Shown one piece after another: positions 8,630 to 17,902 of a stretch of 64,000 nucleotides of DNA. Below the pieces are notes generated by a model. That model was not told where the DNA came from. It made no database searches and saw nothing but the letters and a program-made list of their open reading frames with translations. Source of the DNA: Microbacterium sp. SLBN-154. GTDB lineage: Bacteria; Actinomycetota; Actinomycetes; Actinomycetales; Microbacteriaceae. The position numbers and the translations under genes are program-made. The stretch is taken from assembly GCF_006715565.1 (NCBI RefSeq), contig NZ_VFNL01000001.1, positions 1,426,001 through 1,490,000 of the forward strand, read 5' to 3'. Position 1 is the first letter of the stretch. The number at the start of each line of letters is the position of its first letter.

Positions 8630-9649
8630 TCATTCCCGCGCATGCGGGCGGGAGGGTCCGGCGTCGGGCGGTGTCGCGGCGAGTTCGCGCGCCGTGGACT
8701 CGTCGAGGATGACGTCGGTGATGAGACCGGCGCGCAGAGCGCCGCGAAGGCTCGGCACCTTCGCGCGACCGGCGACGATCCCGACGCGCCGGGGCGCGCG
8801 GCGCAGAACCGAGAAGTCCGGTCCCGTCGCACGTTCGTTCAGGGGGATGCCGTCGCTCGATCCGTCTGCGCGGTAGAACACGGTCGCGACGTCGCCCACG
8901 ACGTGCTCACGGCTGAGGGCCCGGTAGTCCTCGGCGTCGAGGTATCCGCCCTGGTAGACGTGGCTCGGCACCTCGGCGAAGGGGGAGCCGACGCCGAAGA
9001 CCGCGAGGTCGAGGCTCGCCTGCATCTCCAGCACCCGCCGGATCGAGCGCTCGCGCCAGAACGCCCGCTTGGTCGCCGGGTCGTCGAAGAAGGCCGGCAC
9101 GGGGAACTGGTGGACCTGCGCCCCGAAGGCGTCGCCGAATCGGCTCAGCAGCTCGCTGGCGTACATGATGCCCGTCGTGCGCATGTTGCCGGCGCCGTTG
9201 AGCTGCACCACCTCGGTGTTGTGGGTCACGCGCCGCGGCAGGTGGCGGCTGACCGCGCCGATCGTGGAGCCCCACGCGATTCCGACGCTCTGGTTCGAGT
9301 CGACCCAGCTCGCCAGGGTCCGCGCGGCGGACAGCGCGACGCGGTCGAGGCGCTCGACGTCGCTGGCGCGGTCGGGCACCGGCACGATGTGAGCCGTCAC
9401 CCCGAACCGATCACGGATGTCGGCCGCGAGGCGGGAGGGGCCCTCGAGGGGGGAGTGGATGACGATCTCGACCAGGCCGGTCTCGCGCGCCTGACTGAGC
9501 AGCCGCGACACGGATGACCGCGAAGTGCGCAGCTCCCGGGCGATGGCATCCATCGTGAGGTCCTGCATGTAATACAGCTGCGCGGCACGCAGAGCGTCGC
9601 GGGTCCGCTCGGGGAGGACGGTCTCCGAGATGTCGGCCGACTTCGGCAT
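8630..9649 (-). CDS. SorC/DeoR-type sugar-binding transcriptional regulator (probable glycerol regulator)
   Basis: This 339-residue protein has an N-terminal helix-turn-helix (about residues 20-60, DAIARELRTSRSSVSRLLSQAR) and a long C-terminal sugar-phosphate-binding domain of the SorC family (VGIAWGSTIGAV, VQLNGAG, DLAVFGVGSPFA). The start chosen is the ATG at 9649, with AGGAG six bases upstream; an adjacent in-frame ATG at 9652 is possible. It is divergent from glpD-glpF-glpK, with a perfect palindrome in the shared promoter region. I infer that it controls glycerol genes in response to a phosphorylated triose or glycerol derivative. Confidence 0.85.
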   Translation of the reverse strand: MPKSADISETVLPERTRDALRAAQLYYMQDLTMDAIARELRTSRSSVSRLLSQARETGLVEIVIHSPLEGPSRLAADIRDRFGVTAHIVPVPDRASDVERLDRVALSAARTLASWVDSNQSVGIAWGSTIGAVSRHLPRRVTHNTEVVQLNGAGNMRTTGIMYASELLSRFGDAFGAQVHQFPVPAFFDDPATKRAFWRERSIRRVLEMQASLDLAVFGVGSPFAEVPSHVYQGGYLDAEDYRALSREHVVGDVATVFYRADGSSDGIPLNERATGPDFSVLRRAPRRVGIVAGRAKVPSLRGALRAGLITDVILDESTARELAATPPDAGPSRPHARE

Positions 9650-9660
9650 CATCCTCTCCT

Positions 9661-9676
9661 TTGCACATATGTGCAA
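9661..9676. promoter_or_regulatory. Palindromic operator candidate in the regulator/glpD promoter region
   Basis: TTGCACATATGTGCAA is a perfect 16-bp palindrome placed directly upstream of the regulator's ribosome-binding site and about 90 bp before glpD. A further half-site-like ATTGCAC follows at 9681-9687. The position suits an autoregulatory operator bound by the adjacent SorC-type protein. The assignment is inferred from location and symmetry. Confidence 0.65.
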
Positions 9677-9764
9677 GATGATTGCACTGACGTTCGGGCG
9701 GGGTCAGGATGTATTCATCCAGATGATGCGGTGTCGCGCAAGGGGCACCGTGAGAGGAGTCCCG

Positions 9765-11498
9765 ATGAGCAGCCAGCCCGCCACATCAGAGCCCGCGTCG
9801 CAGCGCGCTGACGTTCGAGCCATCGCCGCGGACCCGACGGCCGACGTCGTCATCGTCGGCGGCGGCATCAACGGCATCGCGACCTTCCGAGATCTGGCGC
9901 TGCAGGGTGTGAAGGTGATCCTTGTCGAGCGGGACGACTTCGTCTCAGGAGCCTCGAGCGCGTCGTCGCACATGATCCACGGCGGCATCCGCTACCTCGA
10001 GAACGGCGAGTTCCGCCTCGTGCGCGAGTCGGTCGTCGAGCGCAACGCCCTCATCAAGACCGCGCCGCACTACGTGCGCCCCCTGCCCACGACGGTGCCG
10101 ATCTTCTCCACCTTCTCGGGTCTGTTCTCCGCCCCCTTGCGTTTCCTCACCCACAAGCAGGGCAAGCCCTCCGAGCGGGGTGCGCTGCTGATCAAGGTGG
10201 GGCTGACGATCTACGACTTCTTCTCGCGAGACGGCGGTGCGGTGCCTCGCCACCGGTTCTACGGCCGCAAGCGTTCGCTCTCCGAGCTTCCTTCGCTCAA
10301 CACCGATGTGAAGTACACCGCCACCTACTTCGACGCCAGCATGCACGACCCCGAGCGTCTCGCGCTCGACGTCCTCTACGACGGCCTGGCCGCCGGTCCC
10401 CACGCGCGGGCGGCGAACTATCTGTCGGCGGTCGGGATGTCGGCATCCGGTCTGCGCGTACGCGACGAGGTGACCGGCGAGGAGTTCGACCTCACCTCCG
10501 ACGTCGTCGTCAACGCCTCCGGACCTTGGACCGACCTCACCAACGAGTCGCTCGGCCGTGACACCGCGTACATGGGTGGCACGAAGGGCTCGCACATCGT
10601 GCTGGACAACCCTGCGCTGCGTGAGGCGACCGGTGGACGTGAGATCTTCTTCGAGCATGAAGACGGGCGTATCGTCCTCATCTACCCGCTCAAGGGTCGC
10701 GTGATGATCGGCACCACCGACATCGACCACGACATGCGGACCCCCGCGGTGTGCACCGAGGAAGAGATCGACTACTTCTTCGACCTCGTCTCGCATGTCT
10801 TCCCCGACATCCCCGTCGACCGCTCCGAGATCGTCTACCGCTTCGCGGGCGTGCGACCCCTCCCGCGCCACGACGACACCCAGCCCGGCTTCGTCTCGCG
10901 CGACTACCGCGTCGAGCAGGCCACGGCGTCGGGGCGCCCGCAGACCACGGTGCTGAGCCTCGTCGGCGGCAAGTGGACGACGTTCCGCGCGCTCGGCGAG
11001 CAGCTCTCCGACCGCGTGCTCGGGATTCTCGGACGCCGCCGGACGCGCAGCACCGCAGGCCTCATGATCGGCGGCGCCGAAGGCTACCCCCGTACGCAGC
11101 GTGCCCGCGCGACGTGGGTCGAGAGTCACCGGGGTCACCTCGACGCCGCACGCACCGATCAGCTCCTCGAGCGTTACGGCACCCGCGCCGCCGCGCTCAT
11201 CGAGGCCCTGCCCGAAGACGACCGGCCGCTGCGCACCCTGCCCGACTACAGCACCGGTGAGATCGCGTATCTCACGCGTACGGAGTACGTCGTGCACCTC
11301 ATCGACGTGCTGCTGCGACGCACGAGCGTGGCGTTCGTGGGATCGGTCACCATGCCGGTCCTGCAGGAGCTCGCCGAGGTCGTCGGCGACACGCTCGGCT
11401 GGGACGCCGAGCAGCGTGGCGAAGAAGTCGCCGCCAGCGCCCGACTCCTTGCGGAGCGGCATGGTGTCGATCTGACGCAGGACGCCGTACTCTCATGA
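9765..11498 (+). CDS. glpD: Glycerol-3-phosphate dehydrogenase (FAD-dependent)
   Basis: This 577-residue peripheral membrane flavoprotein oxidises glycerol 3-phosphate to dihydroxyacetone phosphate and passes electrons to quinone. The FAD-binding motif DVVIVGGGINGIATFRDL lies near residues 25-42. Other GlpD signatures are SSHMIHGGIRYLENGEFRLV and GVRPLPRHDD. The ATG at 9765 is preceded by AGAGGAG; the frame extends upstream to 9630 but that part overlaps the operator region. It is the first gene of the glpD-glpF-glpK run. Confidence 0.95.
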   Translation: MSSQPATSEPASQRADVRAIAADPTADVVIVGGGINGIATFRDLALQGVKVILVERDDFVSGASSASSHMIHGGIRYLENGEFRLVRESVVERNALIKTAPHYVRPLPTTVPIFSTFSGLFSAPLRFLTHKQGKPSERGALLIKVGLTIYDFFSRDGGAVPRHRFYGRKRSLSELPSLNTDVKYTATYFDASMHDPERLALDVLYDGLAAGPHARAANYLSAVGMSASGLRVRDEVTGEEFDLTSDVVVNASGPWTDLTNESLGRDTAYMGGTKGSHIVLDNPALREATGGREIFFEHEDGRIVLIYPLKGRVMIGTTDIDHDMRTPAVCTEEEIDYFFDLVSHVFPDIPVDRSEIVYRFAGVRPLPRHDDTQPGFVSRDYRVEQATASGRPQTTVLSLVGGKWTTFRALGEQLSDRVLGILGRRRTRSTAGLMIGGAEGYPRTQRARATWVESHRGHLDAARTDQLLERYGTRAAALIEALPEDDRPLRTLPDYSTGEIAYLTRTEYVVHLIDVLLRRTSVAFVGSVTMPVLQELAEVVGDTLGWDAEQRGEEVAASARLLAERHGVDLTQDAVLS

Positions 11499-11502
11499 TC
11501 GT

Positions 11503-11530
11503 CATGACCGACGCTCCGGCGCCGGTCATG
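11503..11530 (+). promoter_or_regulatory. Intercistronic hairpin between glpD and glpF
   Basis: CATGACCG (11503-11510) pairs with CGGTCATG (11523-11530), enclosing a GC-rich loop. There is no T-run, so it is more likely an mRNA-stability or attenuation element than a full terminator. Confidence 0.35.
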
Positions 11531-11610
11531 TCGCCCCGGTCGCCGGGGGCGCGCTTGTCGGCGACCATCCCTGACGCGGCATTGGGGCCGCACGACGAAA
11601 GAAGGTCAAT

Positions 11611-12369
11611 GTGGACAATCTGGGTATCGTCTTCATCTCGGAGGTGATCGGCACGATGCTGCTGACCCTCCTGGGCTGTGGCGTCGTCGCCAACGTCGCC
11701 CTGACGAAGACCAAGGGCTTCGCCGGCGGCTTCCTGCTGGTGAACTTCGGCTGGGGTCTCGCGGTCTTCGCCGGTGTGACCGTCGCCTACGTCTCGGGGG
11801 CGCACCTGAACCCCGCGGTGACGCTGGGCCTCGTCGCCAACGGCGCGACGGAGTTCGGTCAGGGTGTGCCGGTCGGCCCCCTCTCGATCCTCGTGTACAT
11901 CGGCGCGCAGATGATCGGTGCCTTCATCGGTGCCGTGCTGGCCTGGGCGGCCTACAAGAAGCACTTCGACGCCGAGGAGGACGCGGCGACCAAGCTCGGC
12001 GTCTTCTCGACCGGCCCCGCCATCCGCACCTACGGCTGGAACCTCGTCACCGAGATCATCGGCACCTTCGTGCTGGTCTTCGTCGTCATCGGCTTCGGCC
12101 GCAACGGCGATCCCTCGGGTCTGGCTGCCCTCGGCGCCCTGCCCGTCGCACTGCTCGTTGTCGGCATCGGCGCCTCGCTCGGTGGTCCCACGGGCTACGC
12201 GATCAACCCTGCGCGTGACCTCGGCCCCCGCATCGCCCACGCGATCCTGCCGATCAAGAACAAGGGCGGCAGCGACTGGAGCTACGCGTGGGTGCCGATC
12301 GTCGGACCGATCATCGGTGGTGTCCTGGCCGGTTTCGCCGCGATCCCGCTCATGCCGATCCTGGGCTGA
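11611..12369 (+). CDS. glpF: Glycerol uptake facilitator (aquaglyceroporin, MIP family)
   Basis: This 252-residue channel has six membrane segments and the two NPA half-helices of the MIP family, GAHLNPAVTLG and GYAINPARDLGPR. The aspartate after the second NPA motif is characteristic of glycerol facilitators as opposed to strict water channels. The GTG start at 11611 follows GAAAGAAGG. It lies between glpD and glpK, so glycerol entry, phosphorylation and oxidation are encoded together. Confidence 0.94.
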   Translation: MDNLGIVFISEVIGTMLLTLLGCGVVANVALTKTKGFAGGFLLVNFGWGLAVFAGVTVAYVSGAHLNPAVTLGLVANGATEFGQGVPVGPLSILVYIGAQMIGAFIGAVLAWAAYKKHFDAEEDAATKLGVFSTGPAIRTYGWNLVTEIIGTFVLVFVVIGFGRNGDPSGLAALGALPVALLVVGIGASLGGPTGYAINPARDLGPRIAHAILPIKNKGGSDWSYAWVPIVGPIIGGVLAGFAAIPLMPILG

Positions 12370-12441
12370 GTCCCGGCATCCGCGGCTCCGCCGCCCCTCC
12401 GCACGACGAACCATCCGAAACGAGACAAAGGAGTATCACGC

Positions 12442-13956
12442 ATGGCCGACTACATCCTCGCGATCGACCAGGGCACCACGTCCACCCGGGCGATCATCTT
12501 CGACAAGTCCGGAAGCATCATCCAGAGCGGTCAGCTCGAGCACGAGCAGATCTTCCCGAGGGCCGGGTGGGTCGAGCACGACCCCATGGAGATCTGGCGG
12601 AACACCCGTGAGGTGATCGGCCAGGCGCTGTCGAAGGCCGACCTCACGCGTCACGACATCGCGGCGATCGGCATCACCAACCAGCGCGAGACCGCCGTGG
12701 TCTGGGACAAGAACACCGGTGAGCCCGTCTACAACGCCATCGTCTGGCAGGACACGCGCACGCAGGGCATCGTCGACAAGCTCGCCGCCGACGGCGGCAC
12801 CGAGCGGTTCAAGTCGGTCGTGGGCCTGCCGCTGGCGACCTACTTCTCGGGGACGAAGATCGTCTGGATCCTCGACAACGTCGAGGGTGCACGCGAGCGC
12901 GCCGAGCGTGGCGACCTCCTGTTCGGGACGACCGACACCTGGGTGCTGTGGAATCTCACCGGCGGCGTCGACGGCGGTGTGCACGCCACCGATGTGACGA
13001 ACGCCTCCCGGACGATGTTCATGGACCTCGAGACCCTGACGTGGCGGGAGGACATCCTCGACACGTTCGGAGTGCCGCTGTCGATGATGCCCGAGATCCG
13101 CAGCTCGTCCGAGGTCTACGGCCACGCCGAGAGCTCGAGCCTGCTGCGCGAGACCCCGATCGCCGGCATCCTCGGCGACCAGCAGGCCGCGACCTTCGGT
13201 CAGGCGGCGTTCGAGCAGGGGGAGGCGAAGAACACCTACGGCACGGGCAACTTCATCATCTTCAACACCGACACCGAGATCGTCCACTCGCAGAACGGTC
13301 TGCTGACCACCCTCGGCTACAAGCTCGGCGACGAGCCGGCCCACTACGCCCTGGAGGGTTCGATCGCCGTCACCGGTTCGCTCGTGCAGTGGCTCCGTGA
13401 CAACCTCGGCATCATCTCCTCCGCGCCGGAGGTGGAGACCCTCGCGGCGAGCGTCGAGGACAACGGCGGGGCGTACTTCGTCCCCGCGTTCTCGGGTCTG
13501 TTCGCGCCGTACTGGCGTCCCGACGCACGCGGTGCGCTGGTGGGTCTCACCCGGTACGTCAACAAGGGGCACATCGCCCGCGCGGCGCTGGAGGCCACGG
13601 CCTTCCAGACCCGCGAGGTGATCGATGCGGTCAACGCCGACTCGGGGGTGCCGCTGACGGAGCTGAAGGTCGACGGCGGCATGATCGCCAACGACCTGCT
13701 GATGCAGTTCCAGGCCGACATCCTCGGCGTGCCCGTCGTCCGCCCCGTGGTCGCCGAGACCACGGCCCTCGGTGCCGCCTACGCGGCGGGGTTGGCCGTC
13801 GGGTTCTGGTCGGGCCTGGACGACCTGTCCAAGAACTGGCAGGAGGACCGCCGCTGGGAGCCGAAGATGGATGACGCCGAGCGCGACCGTCTGCTGCGCA
13901 ACTGGAAGAAGGCCGTCACCAAGACCTTCGACTGGGTCGACGAAGACGTGTCGTGA
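12442..13956 (+). CDS. glpK: Glycerol kinase
   Basis: This 504-residue FGGY-family kinase phosphorylates glycerol and traps it in the cell. It opens with the ATPase motif [15 protein letters not shown] and contains [10 protein letters not shown], the FGGY signature region [11 protein letters not shown] and [20 protein letters not shown]. The length is normal and a strong AAAGGAG site precedes the ATG. It ends the glp run and is followed by a good terminator hairpin. Confidence 0.97.
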   Translation: MADYILAIDQGTTSTRAIIFDKSGSIIQSGQLEHEQIFPRAGWVEHDPMEIWRNTREVIGQALSKADLTRHDIAAIGITNQRETAVVWDKNTGEPVYNAIVWQDTRTQGIVDKLAADGGTERFKSVVGLPLATYFSGTKIVWILDNVEGARERAERGDLLFGTTDTWVLWNLTGGVDGGVHATDVTNASRTMFMDLETLTWREDILDTFGVPLSMMPEIRSSSEVYGHAESSSLLRETPIAGILGDQQAATFGQAAFEQGEAKNTYGTGNFIIFNTDTEIVHSQNGLLTTLGYKLGDEPAHYALEGSIAVTGSLVQWLRDNLGIISSAPEVETLAASVEDNGGAYFVPAFSGLFAPYWRPDARGALVGLTRYVNKGHIARAALEATAFQTREVIDAVNADSGVPLTELKVDGGMIANDLLMQFQADILGVPVVRPVVAETTALGAAYAAGLAVGFWSGLDDLSKNWQEDRRWEPKMDDAERDRLLRNWKKAVTKTFDWVDEDVS

Positions 13957-13970
13957 TGCGTGTGTGAACA

Positions 13971-14006
13971 ACGGGGAGGTCGCTGCGGCGGCCTCCCCGT
14001 CTTCTT
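13971..14006 (+). terminator. Rho-independent terminator after glpK
   Basis: ACGGGGAGG (13971-13979) pairs perfectly with CCTCCCCGT (13992-14000), followed by CTTCTTT. It ends the glp transcript just before the converging glycosylase gene. Confidence 0.75.
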
Positions 14007-14017
14007 TCACGCCGGCG

Positions 14018-14908
14018 TCATTTGAGAAGCCGTGAGAGCCGCCGGTCGGCGAGGATCTTCCCGCCCGTCTGGCACGTGGGGCAGTACTCCAACGAGTTGT
14101 CGGCGAAGAAGACGCTGCGCACCTCGTCGCCGCAGACGGGGCATGCCTGCCCGCGACGGCCGTGCACCCGCATCCCCCGCCGCTTGGCATCCTTCAGATC
14201 GGCGGGTGGTTTTCCGGATGCCGCGGCCAACGCCTCCGCGAGGGTGTCCGTCATCGCCTGGTACAGCCGGTCGATCTCGACGTCGTCCAGGCCGGCGGCG
14301 AGGGCGTACGGCGACATCTTCGCGGCGTGCAGGATCTCGTCGGAGTAGGCGTTGCCGACACCCGCGATGATCGACTGGTCGCGCAGCACCCCCTTGATCT
14401 GGGTGCGACGTCCGGCGAGGAGCGCTGCGAAGGCGTCGCGGTCGAAGGCGGGGTCGAGCGGATCGGGTCCGAGCCGCGCGACGCCGGGAACCTCCTCCGG
14501 GTCTCGGACGACCGAGACGGCGAGCGACTTCTTCGTCCCGGCCTCGGTGAGGTCGAAGCCCGAGCCGTCGTCAAAGCCGACACGGAGGGCGATGGGGGTC
14601 TTCCCGGGGCGGATCACCGTCGACGGGAGGGCGTCGTACCACCGCAGCCAGCCGGCTTTGGCGAGGTGGAAGACGAGGTGGGGTGCTGCGGCGGTGCCGC
14701 TGTCCTCCCCCGTGGCGGCGGTGGCGATGTCGATGAACTTGCCGTGGCGCGCGACGCCGGTCACGGTGGCGCCGACCAGCGCGGTGATGGGCGGGTCGTA
14801 GGTCTTCAGGGCGGCGATGTTCGCGACGGTGGCGCGGGTGACGGTGTGATCGATCAGGCGGCCGCCAAGGAACTCGACCAGTCCCTGCACCTCGGGCATC
14901 TCCGGCAT
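14018..14908 (-). CDS. Fpg/Nei family DNA glycosylase
   Basis: This 296-residue protein begins MPEMPEV, matching the Fpg N-terminus in which Pro2 and Glu3 (numbered with Met1) form the catalytic centre for excising oxidised purines. A helix-two-turn-helix region lies around GVLRDQSIIAGVGNAYSDEI. A zinc finger of CPVC-x16-CPTC type is near the C-terminus. The finger is followed by a longer basic tail (KILADRRLSRLLK) than in MutM. It resembles the second Fpg-like paralogue common in actinobacteria, so the exact lesion range is unsure. The start was fixed by the MPE motif. Confidence 0.88.
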   Translation of the reverse strand: MPEMPEVQGLVEFLGGRLIDHTVTRATVANIAALKTYDPPITALVGATVTGVARHGKFIDIATAATGEDSGTAAAPHLVFHLAKAGWLRWYDALPSTVIRPGKTPIALRVGFDDGSGFDLTEAGTKKSLAVSVVRDPEEVPGVARLGPDPLDPAFDRDAFAALLAGRRTQIKGVLRDQSIIAGVGNAYSDEILHAAKMSPYALAAGLDDVEIDRLYQAMTDTLAEALAAASGKPPADLKDAKRRGMRVHGRRGQACPVCGDEVRSVFFADNSLEYCPTCQTGGKILADRRLSRLLK

Positions 14909-14940
14909 CCCCTCATCCTGGCACGCGGGGACGGCCTGAG

Positions 14941-15510
14941 TCAGGGGTGCAGCACCGGCCAGGGGACGGGAGAGCGGTCGTCGGTGCGGAGGATGCCCGC
15001 GACCCAGCCGTCGTCGCGTCCGCCCGGCCCGACGAGCGCCTGGCGGAGCAGCCCCTCGTAGCGGAACCCGACCGCGCGGGCCGCGGACGCCGAACCGACG
15101 TTGCCGGCGACCGCTCGCCATTCCACCCGAACGAGGTCGAGCCCCTGCGGGGCGAAGGCGAAGTCGAGCACGGCCGTCGCAGCCTCGGCCAGCAGGCCCT
15201 TGCCGCGGAAGGGCGCGGCCATCCAGAACCCGATCTCACCGCATCCTTCGGTCGCGCCCAGCCGGTGCATGCCGATCATGCCCGCCAGGGCTCCGTCGTG
15301 ACGGATTGCCCAGTTGGTCGAGACGCCCTCCGCCCACTGCTTGGGCACGAGGTCGATGAACTTCTCGGCGTGCTCGCGGACGTATGGCCGGGGCACGGTG
15401 GTGTAGCGCTGGATGTCGGGGTCCTGACACGCGTGGTACACCGCGTCGGTATCGGCCCGGGTCGGCAGCGACAGCACCAGTCGGCGGGTGCGGAGGATGG
15501 CGGGCTGCAT
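14941..15510 (-). CDS. GNAT acetyltransferase (RimJ/RimL-like)
   Basis: This 189-residue protein has the RimJ/RimL-type GNAT fold: an N-terminal LRTRRLVLSLPTRADTDAV, a central GEIGFWMAAPFRGKGLLAEA acetyl-CoA-binding segment and the terminal SARAVGFRYEGLLRQ. Members acetylate protein N-termini or small amines; the substrate here is unknown. It is transcribed leftward toward the glycosylase gene with 32 bp between them. Confidence 0.85.
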   Translation of the reverse strand: MQPAILRTRRLVLSLPTRADTDAVYHACQDPDIQRYTTVPRPYVREHAEKFIDLVPKQWAEGVSTNWAIRHDGALAGMIGMHRLGATEGCGEIGFWMAAPFRGKGLLAEAATAVLDFAFAPQGLDLVRVEWRAVAGNVGSASAARAVGFRYEGLLRQALVGPGGRDDGWVAGILRTDDRSPVPWPVLHP

Positions 15511-15922
15511 GTCGCCACCCTATGACCTCGCGCGGCGGCCGTTGCGCGGCGCGTGGCGAGGCGGGGACGGCGGGGGCGAGTGCGGCGGGCGGCGCATGCC
15601 CGATCGGGGTGGCGGATGTGGTCGCCCGATGGCGCCCGGTGCGACCATCTTCGCCACTTCGATCCCGCACGCCCGATCCGGGTGGCGCATGTGGTCGCGC
15701 CGCGGCGTCTGAGGCGACCATCTTCGACACCTCGTCCCGCACGCCCGATCGGGGTGGCGGATGTGGTCGCGCCGCGGCGTCTGAGGCGACCATCTTCGAC
15801 ACCTCGATCCCGCTTGCCGGATCGGGGTGGCGGATGTGGTCGCCCGATGGCGCCCGGTGCGACCATCTTCGCCACCGCGATGGCGGAGACGGCAGCGACC
15901 GAGGAACGGCGCCGGCGGCGCG
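15511..15922. other. Gene-free spacer between acetyltransferase and trpS
   Basis: This 412-bp stretch is occupied mainly by four tandem hairpin repeats of about 73 bp (15598-15888, listed separately). No coding sequence with convincing structure was seen; the open frames here are translations of the repeat. Confidence 0.6.
15598..15888. repeat. Four tandem hairpin repeats of about 73 bp
   Basis: Units begin at 15598, 15671, 15743 and 15816 with GCCCGATCGGGGTGGCGGAT or close variants. Within each, GGTGGCGGATGTGGTCGC pairs imperfectly with a downstream GCGACCATCTTCGCCACC-like arm, so each unit can fold into a stem of up to 18 bp. The 15-bp centre alternates. Units 1 and 4 carry CCGATGGCGCCCGGT and units 2 and 3 carry GCCGCGGCGTCTGAG, giving an A-B-B-A order. 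There are no unique spacers, so it is not a CRISPR array. Confidence 0.85.
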
Positions 15923-16927
15923 TCAGGCGCGGCGGAGCAGCCCCACGCTGTCGTAGACCTTCGCCAGCGTGTCGTCGGCGACCTCGGCCGCGCGCGCGGC
16001 GTTGATGGCCAGCACACGGTCGAGCTCGGCGGGGTCGCTGAGCAGCTCCATCGCGCGGGCGCGCACCGGCTCGAACTCGGCGACGACGACCTCGGCGAGG
16101 CCCTTCTTGAAATCGCCGTACCCGCGGCCGGCGTACTCGTCCTCGATCGAGGCGATCTGGCGCCCGGTGAGGGCTGCGTAGATCACCAGCAGGTTCGACA
16201 CACCGGGCTTGTTCTCCCGGTCGTAGCGCACCGTACCCTCGCTGTCGGTGACGGCGCGCATGATCTTCTTCGCGCTGACCGACGGATCTTCCAGCAGCCA
16301 CAGCACGCCGGCCTCCGACTCGGCGGACTTCGACATCTTCGCCAGCGGGTTCTGCAGGTCGTAGATTCGGGCCGTCTCCTGCTGGATGACCGGCACCGGC
16401 ACGCGGAAGACCTCGCTGTAGCGGCCGTTGAAGCGCTCGGCGAGATCGCGGGTGAGCTCGACGTGCTGCTTCTGGTCGTCGCCGACCGGCACGATGTCGG
16501 TCTGGTACAGCAGGATGTCGGCGGCCATCAGCACCGGGTAGGTGAAGAGGCCGACGGATGTCGCATCCGACCCGTACCGCTGCGTCTTGTCCTTGAACTG
16601 GGTCATGCGCCCGGCCTCACCGAATCCGGTGATGGTCGACAGGATCCAGGCGAGCTCGGCGTGCGCGGGCACGTGGGACTGCACGTACAGGGTCGACTTC
16701 GACGGCTCGATGCCGGCGGCGATGTACTGCGCCGCGGTGCGGCGGGTCTTCTCCCGGAGTTCGGCCGGATCGTTCGGCTGCGTCAGCGCGTGCAGATCGA
16801 CCACGGAGAAGTACGCGTCGTAGGCCTCCTGGAGGTCCCGCCACTGCATGAGCGCCCCGATGTAGTTGCCGATCTGGAGGGAATCGGCAGAGGGCTGCAT
16901 GCCGGAGTAGAGACGCGCTTTCTTCAC
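15923..16927 (-). CDS. trpS: Tryptophanyl-tRNA synthetase
   Basis: This 334-residue class I synthetase charges tRNA-Trp. It has the nucleotide-binding SADSLQIGNYIGAL (a QIGN version of the HIGH motif, comparable to the TIGN form known in other TrpRS) and the KMSKS loop in LAKMSKSAES. The length is normal for bacterial TrpRS. It lies just downstream of the divergent-looking exonuclease III gene and upstream of the hairpin array. Confidence 0.95.
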   Translation of the reverse strand: MKKARLYSGMQPSADSLQIGNYIGALMQWRDLQEAYDAYFSVVDLHALTQPNDPAELREKTRRTAAQYIAAGIEPSKSTLYVQSHVPAHAELAWILSTITGFGEAGRMTQFKDKTQRYGSDATSVGLFTYPVLMAADILLYQTDIVPVGDDQKQHVELTRDLAERFNGRYSEVFRVPVPVIQQETARIYDLQNPLAKMSKSAESEAGVLWLLEDPSVSAKKIMRAVTDSEGTVRYDRENKPGVSNLLVIYAALTGRQIASIEDEYAGRGYGDFKKGLAEVVVAEFEPVRARAMELLSDPAELDRVLAINAARAAEVADDTLAKVYDSVGLLRRA

Positions 16928-16994
16928 CCGTCAATCCTAGGCGCCATGTCTCACCCGCCGTCGGCGGAGCGTCGAGCCACCCGCCGGCGATCGG

Positions 16995-17852
16995 TCAGAG
17001 ACCGAGTGTGTAGTCCACGACGACCGGCGAGTGATCGCTCCACCGCGTATCCCACGACGGCGCGCGCACCACGCGGTAGTCGCTCGCCCGCTCCGCGAGC
17101 GCGGGCGTCGCGAGGTGGTAGTCGATCCGCCACCCTGCGTCGTTGTCGAAGGCCCGTCCGCGCATCGACCACCAGGTGTAGGGGCCGTCGACCTCGCCGG
17201 CGGCGCGGCGCCCGACGTCGACCCACCCGAGCCCGGTGCCCACCGAGCCGTCGTTGGCCGTGATCTCCTCGTCCGCGGGCCCGGTGAACCGGTCGAAGTA
17301 GGCGCGCTCCCGCGGCAGGAAGCCGGCCTTCTTCACGTTGCCCTTCCAATTGCGGATGTCGAGGGTGCGGTGTCCGACATTGAGGTCACCCATGATGAGG
17401 CTGAGGGGAGACGATGCGGCGAGCTGCGGCATCCGCACCTCCATGGCATCGAGGAAGGCCCACTTCGCTTCCTGACGCGGGGTGTCGGCCTCACCGCTGT
17501 GCACATAGGCGCTGACGACGGTGAGGCGCTCGCCGTCGATGTCGAGGTCTGCTTCGATCCACCGTCCGGCCCATTCCGTGCGATCGTCGTCCTCGGGGCC
17601 GAGTCCGCGGCGCACCTCGAGGGCGGGCACCTTCGTGGCGATCGCAACTCCGGCGCGGCCCTTGGCCACCGCCTCCTCGTTCACGATCTCCCAGTCGGGG
17701 AGCGCGGCCCCCAGCTCGGCGGCCGTCGCCCGCACCTCCTGCAGGGCGAGGACGTCGACGTCGGCGTCGGCCAACCACTCGGTCATCCCCTTGCGGACGG
17801 CGGCGCGGATGCCGTTGACGTTGACGGTGGCGATGCGAACCCGGCGAGACAC
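16995..17852 (-). CDS. xth: Exodeoxyribonuclease III / AP endonuclease
   Basis: This 285-residue enzyme of the ExoIII/APE1 family cuts at abasic sites and degrades 3' ends in base excision repair. Conserved parts are RIATVNVNGIRAA, LALQEVRA, MGDLNVGHRTLDI, AGWRIDYHLA and the terminal SDHSPVVVDY, which together carry the metal-binding Glu/Asp and catalytic His/Asp residues. The start used is GTG at 17852, immediately before the conserved N-terminus; an in-frame ATG at 17882 is possible, and neither has a clear ribosome-binding site. Confidence 0.92.
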   Translation of the reverse strand: MSRRVRIATVNVNGIRAAVRKGMTEWLADADVDVLALQEVRATAAELGAALPDWEIVNEEAVAKGRAGVAIATKVPALEVRRGLGPEDDDRTEWAGRWIEADLDIDGERLTVVSAYVHSGEADTPRQEAKWAFLDAMEVRMPQLAASSPLSLIMGDLNVGHRTLDIRNWKGNVKKAGFLPRERAYFDRFTGPADEEITANDGSVGTGLGWVDVGRRAAGEVDGPYTWWSMRGRAFDNDAGWRIDYHLATPALAERASDYRVVRAPSWDTRWSDHSPVVVDYTLGL

Positions 17853-17902
17853 GCCCGCCAGCCTAACCGGCGGCTCCGACATCGGGTCGGTGCGCGGCGG
17901 AG

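Noticed and set aside
9630..9764. Upstream start of glpD at 9630
   Set aside because: It would place the operator and the regulator's ribosome-binding site inside the gene. The ATG at 9765 has a good ribosome-binding site and matches the normal GlpD length.
15598..15888. Possible CRISPR array or tRNA cluster
   Set aside because: Units are contiguous with no unique spacers, and no tRNA cloverleaf or T-loop sequence is present.
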